Source: Streptomyces olindensis (GTDB lineage Bacteria; Actinomycetota; Actinomycetes; Streptomycetales; Streptomycetaceae). From it: DNA of 64,000 bases. This document shows positions 1 to 8,815 of this stretch, piece by piece. The notes beneath the pieces are model-generated. The model was not told the origin of the DNA. It saw only the letters and a list, made by a program, of their open reading frames with translations, and did not search any database. A program made the translations under genes and the position numbers. Every line of letters starts with the position of its first letter. Positions within the stretch are counted from its first letter, which is position 1. The DNA lies in assembly GCA_000696115.1 (NCBI GenBank), contig JJOH01000015.1, positions 1 to 64,000 of the forward strand, read 5' to 3'.

Positions 1-2
1 TC

Positions 3-572
3 ATCGGCCTGCCGAGCGCGATCACCGGCCCCTTCGACGACGTCGTACTCCCCGACTGGGCCGAACAACCGGACTGGGAACTGGAGCTGGCGGCCGTCAT
101 GGCCCGGCCCGCCTACCGGGTGACGGCCGAGGAGGCCCTGGAGTACGTGGCCGGCTACACCATCGCCAACGACCTCACCGACCGCGCCACCGTCTTCCGC
201 CGGGACATGAAGGCCATCGGCACCGACTGGCTGCGCTGCAAGAACGCTCCCGGCTTCACCCCGCTCGGCCCGTGGATCGTGCCCGCCGCGTCGATCGCCG
301 ACCCCGGTGACCTGCGCGTCACACTGAAGCTCAACGGCGAGACCATGCAGGACGAGTCCACCAAGGACATGCTCTTCGGCATCGCCCGGCTGGTGTCGTA
401 CATCTCCCAGACCTCCCGGCTCCTGCCCGGCGACCTGGTGCTCACCGGCAGCCCGGCCGGCAACGGCATGCACTGGGGACGGCTGCTGCGCGACGGCGAC
501 GTCATGGAGGGCTCCATCACGGGTCTGGGCGTGCAGCGCACCCGCTGTGTCGCCCAGGGGACCGCGGCGTGA
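3..572 (+). CDS. fumarylacetoacetate hydrolase family protein (5' truncated by window edge)
   Basis: The frame is open from the first bases of the window, so the true start lies upstream; about 189 C-terminal residues are visible. The fold-defining metal site of the FAH family is present: an ExE pair in WELELAAVM near visible residue 30 and the following acidic residue in YTIANDLTDR. A late LTGSPAGNGM segment matches the family core. FAH-family enzymes hydrolyse C-C bonds of acylpyruvates or act as hydratases/decarboxylases in meta-cleavage pathways using Mg or Mn. The stop overlaps the next start (GTGA), so the gene is the upstream member of the catabolic operon. The exact substrate cannot be told. 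A second FAH paralogue lies about 4.2 kb downstream. Confidence 0.85.
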   Translation: MGLPSAITGPFDDVVLPDWAEQPDWELELAAVMARPAYRVTAEEALEYVAGYTIANDLTDRATVFRRDMKAIGTDWLRCKNAPGFTPLGPWIVPAASIADPGDLRVTLKLNGETMQDESTKDMLFGIARLVSYISQTSRLLPGDLVLTGSPAGNGMHWGRLLRDGDVMEGSITGLGVQRTRCVAQGTAA

Positions 573-1540
573 CGGCCCCGCCCGACCCCGCGGACGCCGA
601 GGGCGCCATCGCCGAGGCCGCCAAGCGGTACTCCAACTGGGGGCGCTGGGGCGAGGACGACGTGCTCGGCACGCTGAACTTCCTCGACGAGGCCAAGCGC
701 CGTGAGGGTGCGGCACTCATCCGCCGGGGGGTGAGTTTCTCGCTGTCGCAGCGGTTCGACATGAACGGGCCGCAGAAGGGCTGGCGCCGCCGCACCAACC
801 CCGTCCACACCATGCTGGACACGGGAACGGACGCGGCGCTGGGCAACCAGGGCTTTCCGCACGGCATCGGCGGCGCCGACGACGTGATCGCGATGCCCCT
901 GCAGTGCTCCACCCAGTGGGACGGGCTCGGGCACATCTTCGACCACGGCAAGGCGTGGAACGGACGCGACGCCGCGAAGACCGTCACCTCCGACGGCGAT
1001 CTGGTCACCGGCATCGAGCACATGGCCCCGTACGTCGCCGGGCGCGGAGTCCTCCTCGACGTCGGCCGGGTGATCGGCGGTGAACGCGGGGAACTGCCGG
1101 ACGGTTTCGCGATCACCGAGGACCACCTGACCGCGACGGCCGAGGCGCACGGCGTGGCCGTCGGCCGCGGGGACATCGTCGTCGTCCGGACCGGGCGGCT
1201 GGCGCGCGCCCGCCGCGAGGGCTGGGGCGACTACGCGGGCGGAGACTCGCCCGGCCTGTCCTTCACCACCGCCGGCTGGCTGCACGCGAGCCAGATCGCC
1301 GCGATCGCCACCGACACGTGGGGCTTCGAGGTACGGCCGAACGAGTTCGACGGCGCCTTCCAGCCGCTGCACCAGGTCGTCATCCCCAACATGGGCCTGC
1401 TGATCGGTGAGATGTGGGACCCCGACGCCCTCGCGGACGACTGCGCCCGCGACGGCGTGTACGAGTTCTGGCTCACCGCCGCGCCCCTGCCCATCACCGG
1501 AGCCGTCGGCTCCCCCGTCAATCCGGTCGCCGTCAAGTGA
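569..1540 (+). CDS. cyclase family protein (kynurenine-formamidase-like metal hydrolase)
   Basis: 323 residues, GTG start overlapping the preceding stop by four bases. The central segment QCSTQWDGLGHIFDHG (about residue 110) matches the variant metal-binding motif of the putative-cyclase (PF04199) family, in which the usual HTGTHxD is replaced by STQWDGLGH. Further conserved segments include GRGVLLDV and HASQIAAIATDTWGFEVRP near the C-terminus. Members hydrolyse amide, lactone or ester bonds in aromatic and amino-acid breakdown. Co-translation with FAH and hydroxylase genes supports a step after ring modification. The substrate is unknown. Confidence 0.82.
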   Translation: MTAPPDPADAEGAIAEAAKRYSNWGRWGEDDVLGTLNFLDEAKRREGAALIRRGVSFSLSQRFDMNGPQKGWRRRTNPVHTMLDTGTDAALGNQGFPHGIGGADDVIAMPLQCSTQWDGLGHIFDHGKAWNGRDAAKTVTSDGDLVTGIEHMAPYVAGRGVLLDVGRVIGGERGELPDGFAITEDHLTATAEAHGVAVGRGDIVVVRTGRLARARREGWGDYAGGDSPGLSFTTAGWLHASQIAAIATDTWGFEVRPNEFDGAFQPLHQVVIPNMGLLIGEMWDPDALADDCARDGVYEFWLTAAPLPITGAVGSPVNPVAVK

Positions 1541-1563
1541 CCTGTTCAGCAAAGGAGTCGGCC

Positions 1564-2685
1564 ATGGAAGGAAAGCGAGTCCTGGTCATCGGAGGGGGCA
1601 CCTCCGGCAACGTCATGACCGTGCTGCTGCGACGGGCCGGCATCGACGTCGACCTCGTCGAGGCCAGGCCGGACTGGAACGTACGCGGCTCCGGCATCAC
1701 CCTTCAGGGCAACGCCTTGCGCGTGCTGCGCGAGGTCGGCGTCTGGGACGAGGTCCGCGAGCACGGCTTCGGCTTCGACGCCCTGGGGCTGACGACGCCC
1801 GACGGCACCGTGCTGCACGTCGGCGACGTCCTGCGCACCGGCGGAGACGACCTCCCCGCCACCCTGGGCATGCAGCGCCCGGTGCTCCAGCGCATCCTCG
1901 TCGACGCCGTCCGGGCATCCGGCGCGAATGTCCGGCTCGGCACCACCGCCGAGACCCTCACCGAGGACGACACCTCCGTGACCGTCCGGTTCAGTGACGG
2001 CACCGAGGGCCGCTATGACCTGGTCGTGGCCGCCGACGGCCTGCACTCCGCGACCCGCGCCGCCATCGGCATCGACGTCAAACCCGAGCCGACCGGCATG
2101 GCCATCTGGCGTGTCCCGGCGCCCCGCCCGGCCGGAGTGGAGTGCAGCGTCCTCTCCCACGGCGGACCCTGCTACATCGCCGGCTACACGCCTACCAGCG
2201 AAAACACGATCTACGCCTATCTGGTGGAGGCCGGCCGCGACCGCGCCACGATCCCGCCCGAGTCCTACGCGCGGGAGATGCGCCGCCTCGCCGAGGGCTA
2301 CGGCGGTGCCTGGGACGAGATCCGCGACTCGATCACCGACCCGGCGCAGGTGAACTACACCTGGTTCGACCGGATGCTGGTCGAGGACTCCTGGCACCGG
2401 GGCCGGGTCGTCCTCGTCGGCGACGCCGCGCACTGCTGCCCGCCCACGATGGCCCAGGGCGCGGCGATGGCCATGGAGGACGCATGGGTGCTGTCCCAGC
2501 TGCTGACCAGCGGATCCGCGTGGGACGAGGAACTGCTCACGCGCTACTACGAGCGGCGGATCGATCGGGTCCGGATGGTCGTCGAAGCGTCCGTGCAGAT
2601 CGGGCAGTGGCAGCTCGACGGCGTGCCCGGTGACGTGCCCGGGCTGCTGGACGCCACCCTGCCGGTGCTCAAGGAGCTGCCGTGA
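1564..2685 (+). CDS. FAD-dependent aromatic monooxygenase (PHBH-type)
   Basis: 373 residues starting at ATG 1564, nine bases after an AAAGGAG ribosome-binding site. An in-frame extension further 5' overlaps the cyclase gene and is unlikely. The class A flavoprotein hydroxylase signature is complete: a dinucleotide-binding GGGTSGN at the N-terminus, the DG motif in VVAADGLHS near residue 155, and the GD motif in VVLVGDAAHCCPP near residue 285. Such enzymes hydroxylate phenolic rings with NAD(P)H and O2, creating the diol substrate for ring cleavage. This fits the extradiol dioxygenase two genes downstream. The C-terminus overlaps the next start. Confidence 0.88.
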   Translation: MEGKRVLVIGGGTSGNVMTVLLRRAGIDVDLVEARPDWNVRGSGITLQGNALRVLREVGVWDEVREHGFGFDALGLTTPDGTVLHVGDVLRTGGDDLPATLGMQRPVLQRILVDAVRASGANVRLGTTAETLTEDDTSVTVRFSDGTEGRYDLVVAADGLHSATRAAIGIDVKPEPTGMAIWRVPAPRPAGVECSVLSHGGPCYIAGYTPTSENTIYAYLVEAGRDRATIPPESYAREMRRLAEGYGGAWDEIRDSITDPAQVNYTWFDRMLVEDSWHRGRVVLVGDAAHCCPPTMAQGAAMAMEDAWVLSQLLTSGSAWDEELLTRYYERRIDRVRMVVEASVQIGQWQLDGVPGDVPGLLDATLPVLKELP

Positions 2686-3758
2686 CGGCCCACCCGCCCC
2701 CGGCTACCGCTGGGAGCCGCCCCCAGCCCGACCCCCGCCCCTCGTCGAGCACGGACGCCTGCACTTCCCCGACTGTCGACGTACACGCGCACGTTCTGAT
2801 CCCCGAGGTCGAGGCCCTGGTGGCCGGCCTGCCGGGCCTGGCGGAGGCCAAGGTCCTCGACGCCCGCCGCAACGGGCCCGCGGCCCTGGCCGTCAGCGGC
2901 CCCATGGTCGCCGAGCGCATTCCGAGGCTGACGGACGTCGCCGTACGACTGGCCGCGATGGACGCGCAGGGCGTGGACGTCCAGCTGGTCAGCCCGTCGC
3001 CCTCGCACTACCACTACTGGGCGGACGAGGAGACGGCGGAGAAGGTGTACCGCCTGGCCAACGAGGCGACGGCCGCCCACTGCGCCCAGGCGCCCGGCCG
3101 GCTGCACGGTCTGGGCCTCGTCCCCCTGCAGCACCCGGAATCGGCGGTGCGCGCGCTCGAACTCGCCATGGGGATGGGCCTGTCGGGTGTCGAAATCTCC
3201 TCGCACGCGCCGGGCCGGGAGCTGTCGGACCCTGCGTACGAACCCTTCTGGACCCGGGCCGAGGAGACGGGCGCGATCCTCTTCCTGCATCCCTTCGGCT
3301 GCACGCTCGACGAGCGCCTGGACCAGTGGTACCTGTCCAACACCGTCGGACAGCCCACTGAGAACGCCGTCGCCCTGTCCCATCTGATCTTCTCCGGCGT
3401 GCTGGACCGGCATCCCGAGTTGAAGATCGTCGCGGCTCATGGCGGCGGCTACCTGCCCACTCACATCGGCCGCAGCGACCACGCCTGGTCGGCCCGCTCC
3501 GACGCGGGCGCGGGCTGCGCCCACCTGCCCAGCAGCTACCTCAAACGCCTCTACTTCGACTCCCTGGTCCACGACCCGCAAGTACTGCGGGCGCTGATCG
3601 GCGCGGTCGGCGCCGACCGTGTGCTGCTCGGCTCCGACTTCCCCTTCGACATGGGCACCGAGGACCCCGTCGGCGCACTGCGCGCCGCACGCCTGCCCGA
3701 CGACGACTTCCACGCCGTGCGCGGTGGCAACGCGACAACGCTGCTGCGCCTCACTTGA
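2682..3758 (+). CDS. amidohydrolase family 2 (ACMSD-like decarboxylase/hydrolase)
   Basis: 358 residues, GTG start overlapping the hydroxylase stop. After a roughly 30-residue Pro/Ser-rich leader the amidohydrolase metal ligands appear in order: VDVHAHV (HxH), FLHPFG (His), AAHGGGYLP (His) and LLGSDFPFDM (catalytic Asp). This arrangement is that of the ACMSD/gamma-resorcylate decarboxylase group (PF04909), zinc enzymes that decarboxylate or hydrolyse ring-derived acids. In this operon it probably acts beside the ring-cleavage dioxygenase. The long N-terminal leader is unusual, and initiation further in cannot be excluded, though no other well-placed start with a ribosome-binding site is evident. 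Confidence 0.85.
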   Translation: MTAHPPPATAGSRPQPDPRPSSSTDACTSPTVDVHAHVLIPEVEALVAGLPGLAEAKVLDARRNGPAALAVSGPMVAERIPRLTDVAVRLAAMDAQGVDVQLVSPSPSHYHYWADEETAEKVYRLANEATAAHCAQAPGRLHGLGLVPLQHPESAVRALELAMGMGLSGVEISSHAPGRELSDPAYEPFWTRAEETGAILFLHPFGCTLDERLDQWYLSNTVGQPTENAVALSHLIFSGVLDRHPELKIVAAHGGGYLPTHIGRSDHAWSARSDAGAGCAHLPSSYLKRLYFDSLVHDPQVLRALIGAVGADRVLLGSDFPFDMGTEDPVGALRAARLPDDDFHAVRGGNATTLLRLT

Positions 3759-3780
3759 CCCCCGCACAGGAGAACCCGCC

Positions 3781-4719
3781 ATGAGCGCACGCCTGCTCAC
3801 CCATCTGCGGCACGTCGACCTCGCCGTGCCCGACTACGAAAAGCAGCTCGACTTCTACGCCGGCGTCTGGGGCCTGACCCAGGTCGCCGAGGACTCCGGG
3901 ATCTCCTTCCTCGCCGCCGAGGGCAGTCCCGAGCAGTACGTGGTACGGCTGCGCAAGGCCGAGGAGAAGCGCCTCGATCTCGTCTCGTACGGCGCCGCGA
4001 GCGCGGCGGACGTGGACACCCTCGCCGAACAACTCCTCGCGGGAGGAGTGCAGTTGATCTCCCAGCCGGGCAAGATCGACACACCCGGTGGCGGCTACGG
4101 CTTCCGCTTCTTCGACATCGACGGCCGCACCATCGAAGTGTCCGCCGATGTGGACGTACGGCAGCACCGCAAGATCGAGGAGAAGGAGTCGATCCCGGTC
4201 AAGCTGTCGCACGTCGTCCTCAACTCCCCGGATTTGAACCGCACTCGGGAGTGGTACGAGCGTCACCTCGGGTTCCGGCTCTCCGACACGCTGATGCATC
4301 CGAAGATGGGCGAAGCGATGCACTTCATGCGTATCAGCAACCAGCACCACTCCATGGCCATCGCCCAGGGGCCGCACACCGCCCTGCACCACATCTCCTT
4401 CGAGATGCGCGGCATCGACGAGTACATGCGGGGCTCTGGACGGGTGCTCCGGGCCGGCTTCCGCAAGATCTGGGGCCCAGGTCGGCACCTGGCGGGCGAC
4501 AACACCTTCACCTACTTCCTGGACCCGCAGGGCAACACGGTCGAGTACACCACCGAGCTGGAGCTGCTCGACGAGGACACCTGGCACCCGCACGTCTACG
4601 ACTTCTCCCAGCCCGAGGTCACCGACCAGTGGGGCACGGCGAACCCGATGAACGAGCTGGTCGCCAAGGAGTCCTTCAACGACGTCGACCGCGGCTGCTT
4701 CGTAGCCCCGCCGGTCTGA
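3781..4719 (+). CDS. extradiol ring-cleavage dioxygenase, VOC superfamily
   Basis: 312 residues, ATG preceded by CAGGAGAACC. It has the two-module architecture of type I extradiol dioxygenases: module 1 about residues 8-130, module 2 about 140-270. The catalytic module carries the facial-triad candidates: His in KLSHVVLNSP, His in LHHISFE, and Glu in NTVEYTTELE. It would bind Fe(II) or Mn(II) and open a catechol-type ring next to a hydroxyl. It lies between the hydroxylase/amidohydrolase genes and a second FAH gene that could process the ring-opened product. A C-terminal tail of about 40 residues follows the last ligand, as in full-length family members. Confidence 0.88.
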   Translation: MSARLLTHLRHVDLAVPDYEKQLDFYAGVWGLTQVAEDSGISFLAAEGSPEQYVVRLRKAEEKRLDLVSYGAASAADVDTLAEQLLAGGVQLISQPGKIDTPGGGYGFRFFDIDGRTIEVSADVDVRQHRKIEEKESIPVKLSHVVLNSPDLNRTREWYERHLGFRLSDTLMHPKMGEAMHFMRISNQHHSMAIAQGPHTALHHISFEMRGIDEYMRGSGRVLRAGFRKIWGPGRHLAGDNTFTYFLDPQGNTVEYTTELELLDEDTWHPHVYDFSQPEVTDQWGTANPMNELVAKESFNDVDRGCFVAPPV

Positions 4720-4825
4720 CCCCCTCGAACCCCGGGGACGCGGTGGCCCTGTCAACCGCCCTGACGCCCTTGCCGCGTCCCCGGTTCCCACCGCTGTCGA
4801 AGACCGCCGGAGCCTGGAGCCGTGC

Positions 4826-5797
4826 ATGCGTTTCGCCACCTATGAACATCGAGACCAGCGCCGGGTCGCCGTCGTGGAGGAGGACGGCACCCTCCACCCC
4901 GTTCCCGGCGCGCGGTCGCTCACGGAGCTGATCAGCTGCGGCGACGGACTCGACGCGCTCCTGCGCGCAGGCGCCGCCACGCTGGACGTCCCGCCGGGCC
5001 CTCACGTGTCCGAGGTGCGGCTGCTGCCACCGCTTCAGCCGCCCACCGTGCGGGACTTCGTCACCTTCGAGGAACACGTCGAAGGGGTACGGCGGTCCGT
5101 GGACGGCGTCGGCGGGGTGCCCGAAGCCTGGTACGACGCCCCGACGTTCTACTTCACCAACCCGTACGCCGTCATCGGCGCCCACGACGACGTCCCGGTG
5201 CCGCCGGGCAGCGGAGTCCTCGACTTCGAGCTGGAGGTCGCCGCCGTCATCGGCCGGGAGGGGCGGGACCTGACGCCAGAACAGGCACGGGACCACATCA
5301 TCGGCTACACCGTCTTCAACGACTGGTCGGCCCGCGACCTGCAGTCCCGCGAGATGCAGGTCCGCCTCGGCCCGTGCAAGGGCAAGGACACGGCCACCAC
5401 CCTCGGCCCGTACCTGGTCACCGCCGACGAGCTGGAGCCGTACCGCGACACCGACGGCCTTCTGCGCCTGGCGCTGACCGCCTCGGTGAACGGCGAGGTC
5501 GTCGGCAAGGACCTGCTGTCCAACATGAGCTGGACCTTCGAGGAGATGGTCGCCTACGCCTCACGGGGCACCGTCGTCCGCCCCGGTGACGTGCTCGGCT
5601 CCGGCACCTGCGGCAACGGCGGCTGCCTCGCCGAGCTGTGGGGCGTCCGGGGCGAGCAGTCCCCGCCCCCGCTGAAGCCGGGAGACACCGTCACCCTCAC
5701 CGTGGAGGGCATCGGCACCGTCTCCAACACCGTGGTCGCGGGCAGGGATCCGGAGCCTCTGCCGACCGCCCGCCGTCGCAGCCGGGAGCGGCCGTGA
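4826..5797 (+). CDS. fumarylacetoacetate hydrolase family protein (full length)
   Basis: 323 residues. The small N-terminal domain (MRFATYEHRDQRRVAVVEED) is followed by the FAH catalytic domain from about residue 90. Metal ligands are visible in DFELEVAAVIG (ExE) and GYTVFNDWSARD (Asp), with the following GKDTATTLGPYLVT segment typical of the family. It starts after a 106-base gap from the dioxygenase and is translationally coupled (GTGA) to the following SDR. It probably hydrolyses or hydrates the ring-cleavage product. The partner FAH at the left window edge suggests two consecutive hydrolytic or tautomerising steps, or two related substrates. Confidence 0.88.
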   Translation: MRFATYEHRDQRRVAVVEEDGTLHPVPGARSLTELISCGDGLDALLRAGAATLDVPPGPHVSEVRLLPPLQPPTVRDFVTFEEHVEGVRRSVDGVGGVPEAWYDAPTFYFTNPYAVIGAHDDVPVPPGSGVLDFELEVAAVIGREGRDLTPEQARDHIIGYTVFNDWSARDLQSREMQVRLGPCKGKDTATTLGPYLVTADELEPYRDTDGLLRLALTASVNGEVVGKDLLSNMSWTFEEMVAYASRGTVVRPGDVLGSGTCGNGGCLAELWGVRGEQSPPPLKPGDTVTLTVEGIGTVSNTVVAGRDPEPLPTARRRSRERP

Positions 5798-6576
5798 ACG
5801 ACCTGCACCCCAAGAGGCTCCTCGGCAAGGTCGTCGTCGTCACCGGCGCCGCGCGCGGCCAGGGCGCCGCCGAGGCCGAGGCCCTGACCCGCGAGGGCGC
5901 CCGCGTCATCGGCACCGACGTGACCGAGGCCCCCGGCTGCCGCCGCCTCGACGTCACCGACGAGGAGCACTGGGCGGAGCTGGCCGCCGAACTGAGGGAG
6001 TCGTACGGCCAGGTGCACGGCCTGGTCAACAACGCGGGCATCACCTGGCGCGCCCGCCTCGACGAAGTGACCCCCGACGACTTCGCCCGAGTCCACGCCG
6101 TCAACGTCACCGGCCCGCTCCTTGCCATCCAGCACCTGACGCCGCTGATGCCACCCGGCTCGTCCATAGTCAACGTCGGCTCCACCGCCGCTCTCACCGC
6201 CCACTACCCGGTCGCCTACACGACCAGCAAATGGGCGCTGCGCGGCCTGTCGAAGACCGCGGCCACGGAGCTCGGCCCGCGCGGCATCCGCGTCAACACG
6301 ATCCACCCCGGCTTCGTCGAGACCGAGATGACCGCCTCCGCCGCGCCCGCCTTCCGTGAGGCGAACATCCGCGAGACCCCGCTCGGCCGCACCGGCACGG
6401 TGGACGAGGTCGCCCCGCTCGTGGTCTTCCTCCTGTCCGACGAGTCGTCCTTCATCACCGGCGCCGAGATCCCGGTCGACGGCGGACTCACCGCGCACGG
6501 CGGCGTCAAGTCCATCTCGGACGCTCTGGGTTCAGCTGCTGTGGATTCGGCCGCTTCGAATCCGGAGGGGCATTGA
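5794..6576 (+). CDS. short-chain dehydrogenase/reductase
   Basis: 260 residues, GTG start overlapping the FAH stop. Classical SDR features are all present: TGAARGQG cofactor loop (about residue 17), LVNNAGI (about 78), catalytic Ser in VNVGSTAAL (about 128), and YTTSKWALRG with the Tyr-Lys pair (about 143), then HPGFVETEM. The TxxxGxG loop with an Asp after strand 2 (GTDVTEA) indicates NAD(H) preference. It would oxidise a hydroxy acid or hydroxy-acyl intermediate in the operon's pathway. The C-terminus is extended by about 20 residues beyond the usual VDGG end. Confidence 0.88.
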   Translation: MNDLHPKRLLGKVVVVTGAARGQGAAEAEALTREGARVIGTDVTEAPGCRRLDVTDEEHWAELAAELRESYGQVHGLVNNAGITWRARLDEVTPDDFARVHAVNVTGPLLAIQHLTPLMPPGSSIVNVGSTAALTAHYPVAYTTSKWALRGLSKTAATELGPRGIRVNTIHPGFVETEMTASAAPAFREANIRETPLGRTGTVDEVAPLVVFLLSDESSFITGAEIPVDGGLTAHGGVKSISDALGSAAVDSAASNPEGH

Positions 6577-7148
6577 AACGGCTGGAAGGGAAGGTGGCCC
6601 TGATATCGGGCACGGCCCTCACCCCCGGCCCGCTCGACGCGACCGACGAGGACTCCGTCCGTTTCGGTGCCGCCGACACCCAGCCGTACGAGGACTTCGG
6701 CTGCACGATGCGCGCCGAGCTGGACTCGGTATGGCTGCCCGCGCACGTCGCCCGGCCCCACCGGGTGCGCAGTCGCACCTCCATCGTCACCGTGGGGTCC
6801 CCAGCGAGCCTGACCGGCTCGCTCACCAACCAGCGGACCGCCTGCCCCCATGGCGTCCAAGGGCCGGTGATCGCGATGACCTGGCAGCTCGCCGCCGAAG
6901 GCGCCCCGTACGGCATCCGCGCCAACTGCGTCAGCCCGGGATGATCGACACCGAGGCCACGCGCGGCGACCCCGCCGGCCGACGACCAATCCCATGTGGA
7001 CCATCGCCCGCCACATCTCCCTCGGCCGCGTCGAGCTCCCCGAGGAGGTCGTCAACGGGACCGTCTTCCTCGCCTCCGACGAGGCGGCCACATCACCGGC
7101 GCCAACCTCGTCGTCGACGGCGGCCGGTCCTCCGTACTCCCCAGCTGA
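6573..7148 (+). pseudogene. decayed second SDR gene (internal deletions and frameshifts)
   Basis: The reading frame opens like an SDR (KRLEGKVALISGTA), but the glycine-rich cofactor loop and the next roughly 40 residues are missing and the sequence jumps to TDEDSVRFG. SDR-like segments follow (RAELDSVWLP, VTVGSPASLTGSLTN, APYGIRANCVSPG), after which a stop at 6942-6944 ends the frame. The rest of an SDR is still readable in other frames: MIDTEATRGD just after, IARHISLGRVELPEEVVNG, FLASDEAA, and finally GANLVVDGGRSSVLPS to a TGA at 7146-7148. No YxxxK motif survives. Several independent lesions argue for genuine decay rather than one sequencing error. Confidence 0.75.
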
Positions 7149-7162
7149 AAGGGACCACTTCC

Positions 7163-7918
7163 GTGAACAAGGTGAGCGCGAACGCCGACGAGGCGGTCGC
7201 CGACATTGCCGACGGCGCGTCTCTGGCCGTCGGCGGCTTCGGCCTCAGCGGCATCCCCGAAGTGGTGATCCGGGCCCTGCACGAACAGGGCGCCACCGGC
7301 CTGCAGGTCGTGTCGAACAACTGCGGCGTGGACGGCCGGGGGCTGGGCGTGCTGCTCGCCGCCGGCCGGATCGCCCGCGTGACGGGTAGTTACGTGGGCG
7401 AGAACAAGGAGTTCGCCCGCCAGTACCTGTCGGGCGAGCTGGAGGTGGAGCTGGTGCCGCAGGGGACACTGGCCGAGCGGCTGCGCGCCGGTGGCGCGGG
7501 TATCCCCGCGTTCTACACCCCGGCCGGTGTGGGCACCCAGGTCGCGAACGGCGGTCTGCCGTGGAGGTACGCGGCGGACGGCTCGGTCGCCGTGGCCTCC
7601 CCGCCCAAGGAGACCCGCGACTTCCACGGCCGACCGCACATCCTGGAGCACGCCATCACCACCGACTTCGCCCTCGTCCGGGCCTGGCGAGGGGACCGGC
7701 ACGGCAACCTGGTCTTCCGCCGCGCCGCGGCCAACTTCAACCCGCTCGCGGCGATGGCCGGCCGGATCACGATCGCCGAGGTCGAAGAACTCGTGGAACC
7801 GGGCGAGCTGAGCCCCGACGCCGTCCACCTCCCCGGCGTCTTCGTCCAGCGGATCGTGGAGCTCACCCCCGCTCAGGCCGCTGACAAACAGATCGAGAAG
7901 AGGACAGTACGAGCATGA
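7163..7918 (+). CDS. 3-oxoacid CoA-transferase, subunit A
   Basis: 251 residues from GTG 7163, with AAAGGGACC upstream. The N-terminal VADIADGASLAVGGFGLSGIPE is the hallmark of the alpha subunit of SCOT / 3-oxoadipate CoA-transferase, followed by the conserved NNCGVDGRGLGVL and GTLAERLRAGGAGIPAFYTPAGVGT segments. With the following subunit it would transfer CoA from succinyl-CoA to a 3-oxo acid, the usual last activation step of an aromatic degradation route. Its stop overlaps the subunit B start (ATGA). Confidence 0.92.
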   Translation: MNKVSANADEAVADIADGASLAVGGFGLSGIPEVVIRALHEQGATGLQVVSNNCGVDGRGLGVLLAAGRIARVTGSYVGENKEFARQYLSGELEVELVPQGTLAERLRAGGAGIPAFYTPAGVGTQVANGGLPWRYAADGSVAVASPPKETRDFHGRPHILEHAITTDFALVRAWRGDRHGNLVFRRAAANFNPLAAMAGRITIAEVEELVEPGELSPDAVHLPGVFVQRIVELTPAQAADKQIEKRTVRA

Positions 7919-8658
7919 GCACGACGATGGACACGCCCCGCGGCTGGACCCGCGGCCAGATGGCCGCCCGCGCCGCCGCTGAACTCACCGACGGCTCCTA
8001 CGTCAACCTCGGCATCGGCCTGCCCACACTCGTCCCCGGCCACCTCCCGCCCGGCGTGCAGGTGGTGTTGCACTCCGAGAACGGCATCCTCGGCACCGGC
8101 CGTTATCCGACCGCCGACGAGGTCGACCCGGATCTCATCAACGCGGGCAAGGAGACCGTCACCGTCCTGCCGGGAGCCTCCTTCTTCGACTCGGCCCTGT
8201 CCTTCGGCATGATCCGCGGCGGTCACATAGACACCGCGGTGCTGGGCGCCATGCAGGTGTCGGAACGCGGTGACCTGGCCAACTGGATGATCCCCGGCAA
8301 GATGGTCAAGGGCATGGGCGGAGCGATGGACCTGGTCCACGGCGCCCGCCGGGTCATCGTCCTGATGGAGCACACCGCCAAGGACGGCAGCCCGAAGATC
8401 CTGACCGAGTGCACCCTGCCGCTCACCGGCGAACGGTGCGTCCACCGCGTCATCACCGACCTCGGCGTCCTCGACGTCACACCCGACGGCCTCACCATCG
8501 TCGAGACCGCACCCGGCATCACCCTCGATGAGATCACGGCGAAGACGGCCGCGCCCATGAGGCCCGGATCATCGATGGCTTCCCAGGCTGGGCACGTGAA
8601 CCCTGGGCCACCTGCGGAGCAACGAGCCCACAGCATCCGAGAAGGCCGTCGAGAATGA
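7915..8658 (+). CDS. 3-oxoacid CoA-transferase, subunit B
   Basis: 247 residues, ATG overlapping subunit A's stop. Conserved segments are YVNLGIGLPTLV, the catalytic-Glu motif VVLHSENGILG near residue 58, and MVKGMGGAMDLV near residue 130. Beta subunits usually stop shortly after the DEITAKT helix. Here the frame runs on for about 30 residues (from PMRPGSSMA) with no family resemblance, so the extreme C-terminus may be altered by a small indel. It is the last gene of the catabolic operon; what follows is a gap with no coding signal. Confidence 0.9.
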   Translation: MSTTMDTPRGWTRGQMAARAAAELTDGSYVNLGIGLPTLVPGHLPPGVQVVLHSENGILGTGRYPTADEVDPDLINAGKETVTVLPGASFFDSALSFGMIRGGHIDTAVLGAMQVSERGDLANWMIPGKMVKGMGGAMDLVHGARRVIVLMEHTAKDGSPKILTECTLPLTGERCVHRVITDLGVLDVTPDGLTIVETAPGITLDEITAKTAAPMRPGSSMASQAGHVNPGPPAEQRAHSIREGRRE

Positions 8659-8815
8659 TCAGGCTCCGGTCACCCGGACGTGACCAACCCGCGCGGAACT
8701 CAGGGTCCTCGGCCTGCGTGGGTGGATCACCTTGACTGCGACCCGGGGTCAGCCGCGTAATCGCAAGCGACAATCCCGGCGACGCCGGCGATCAGGCCCG
8801 GGATACTGGTCGCCC

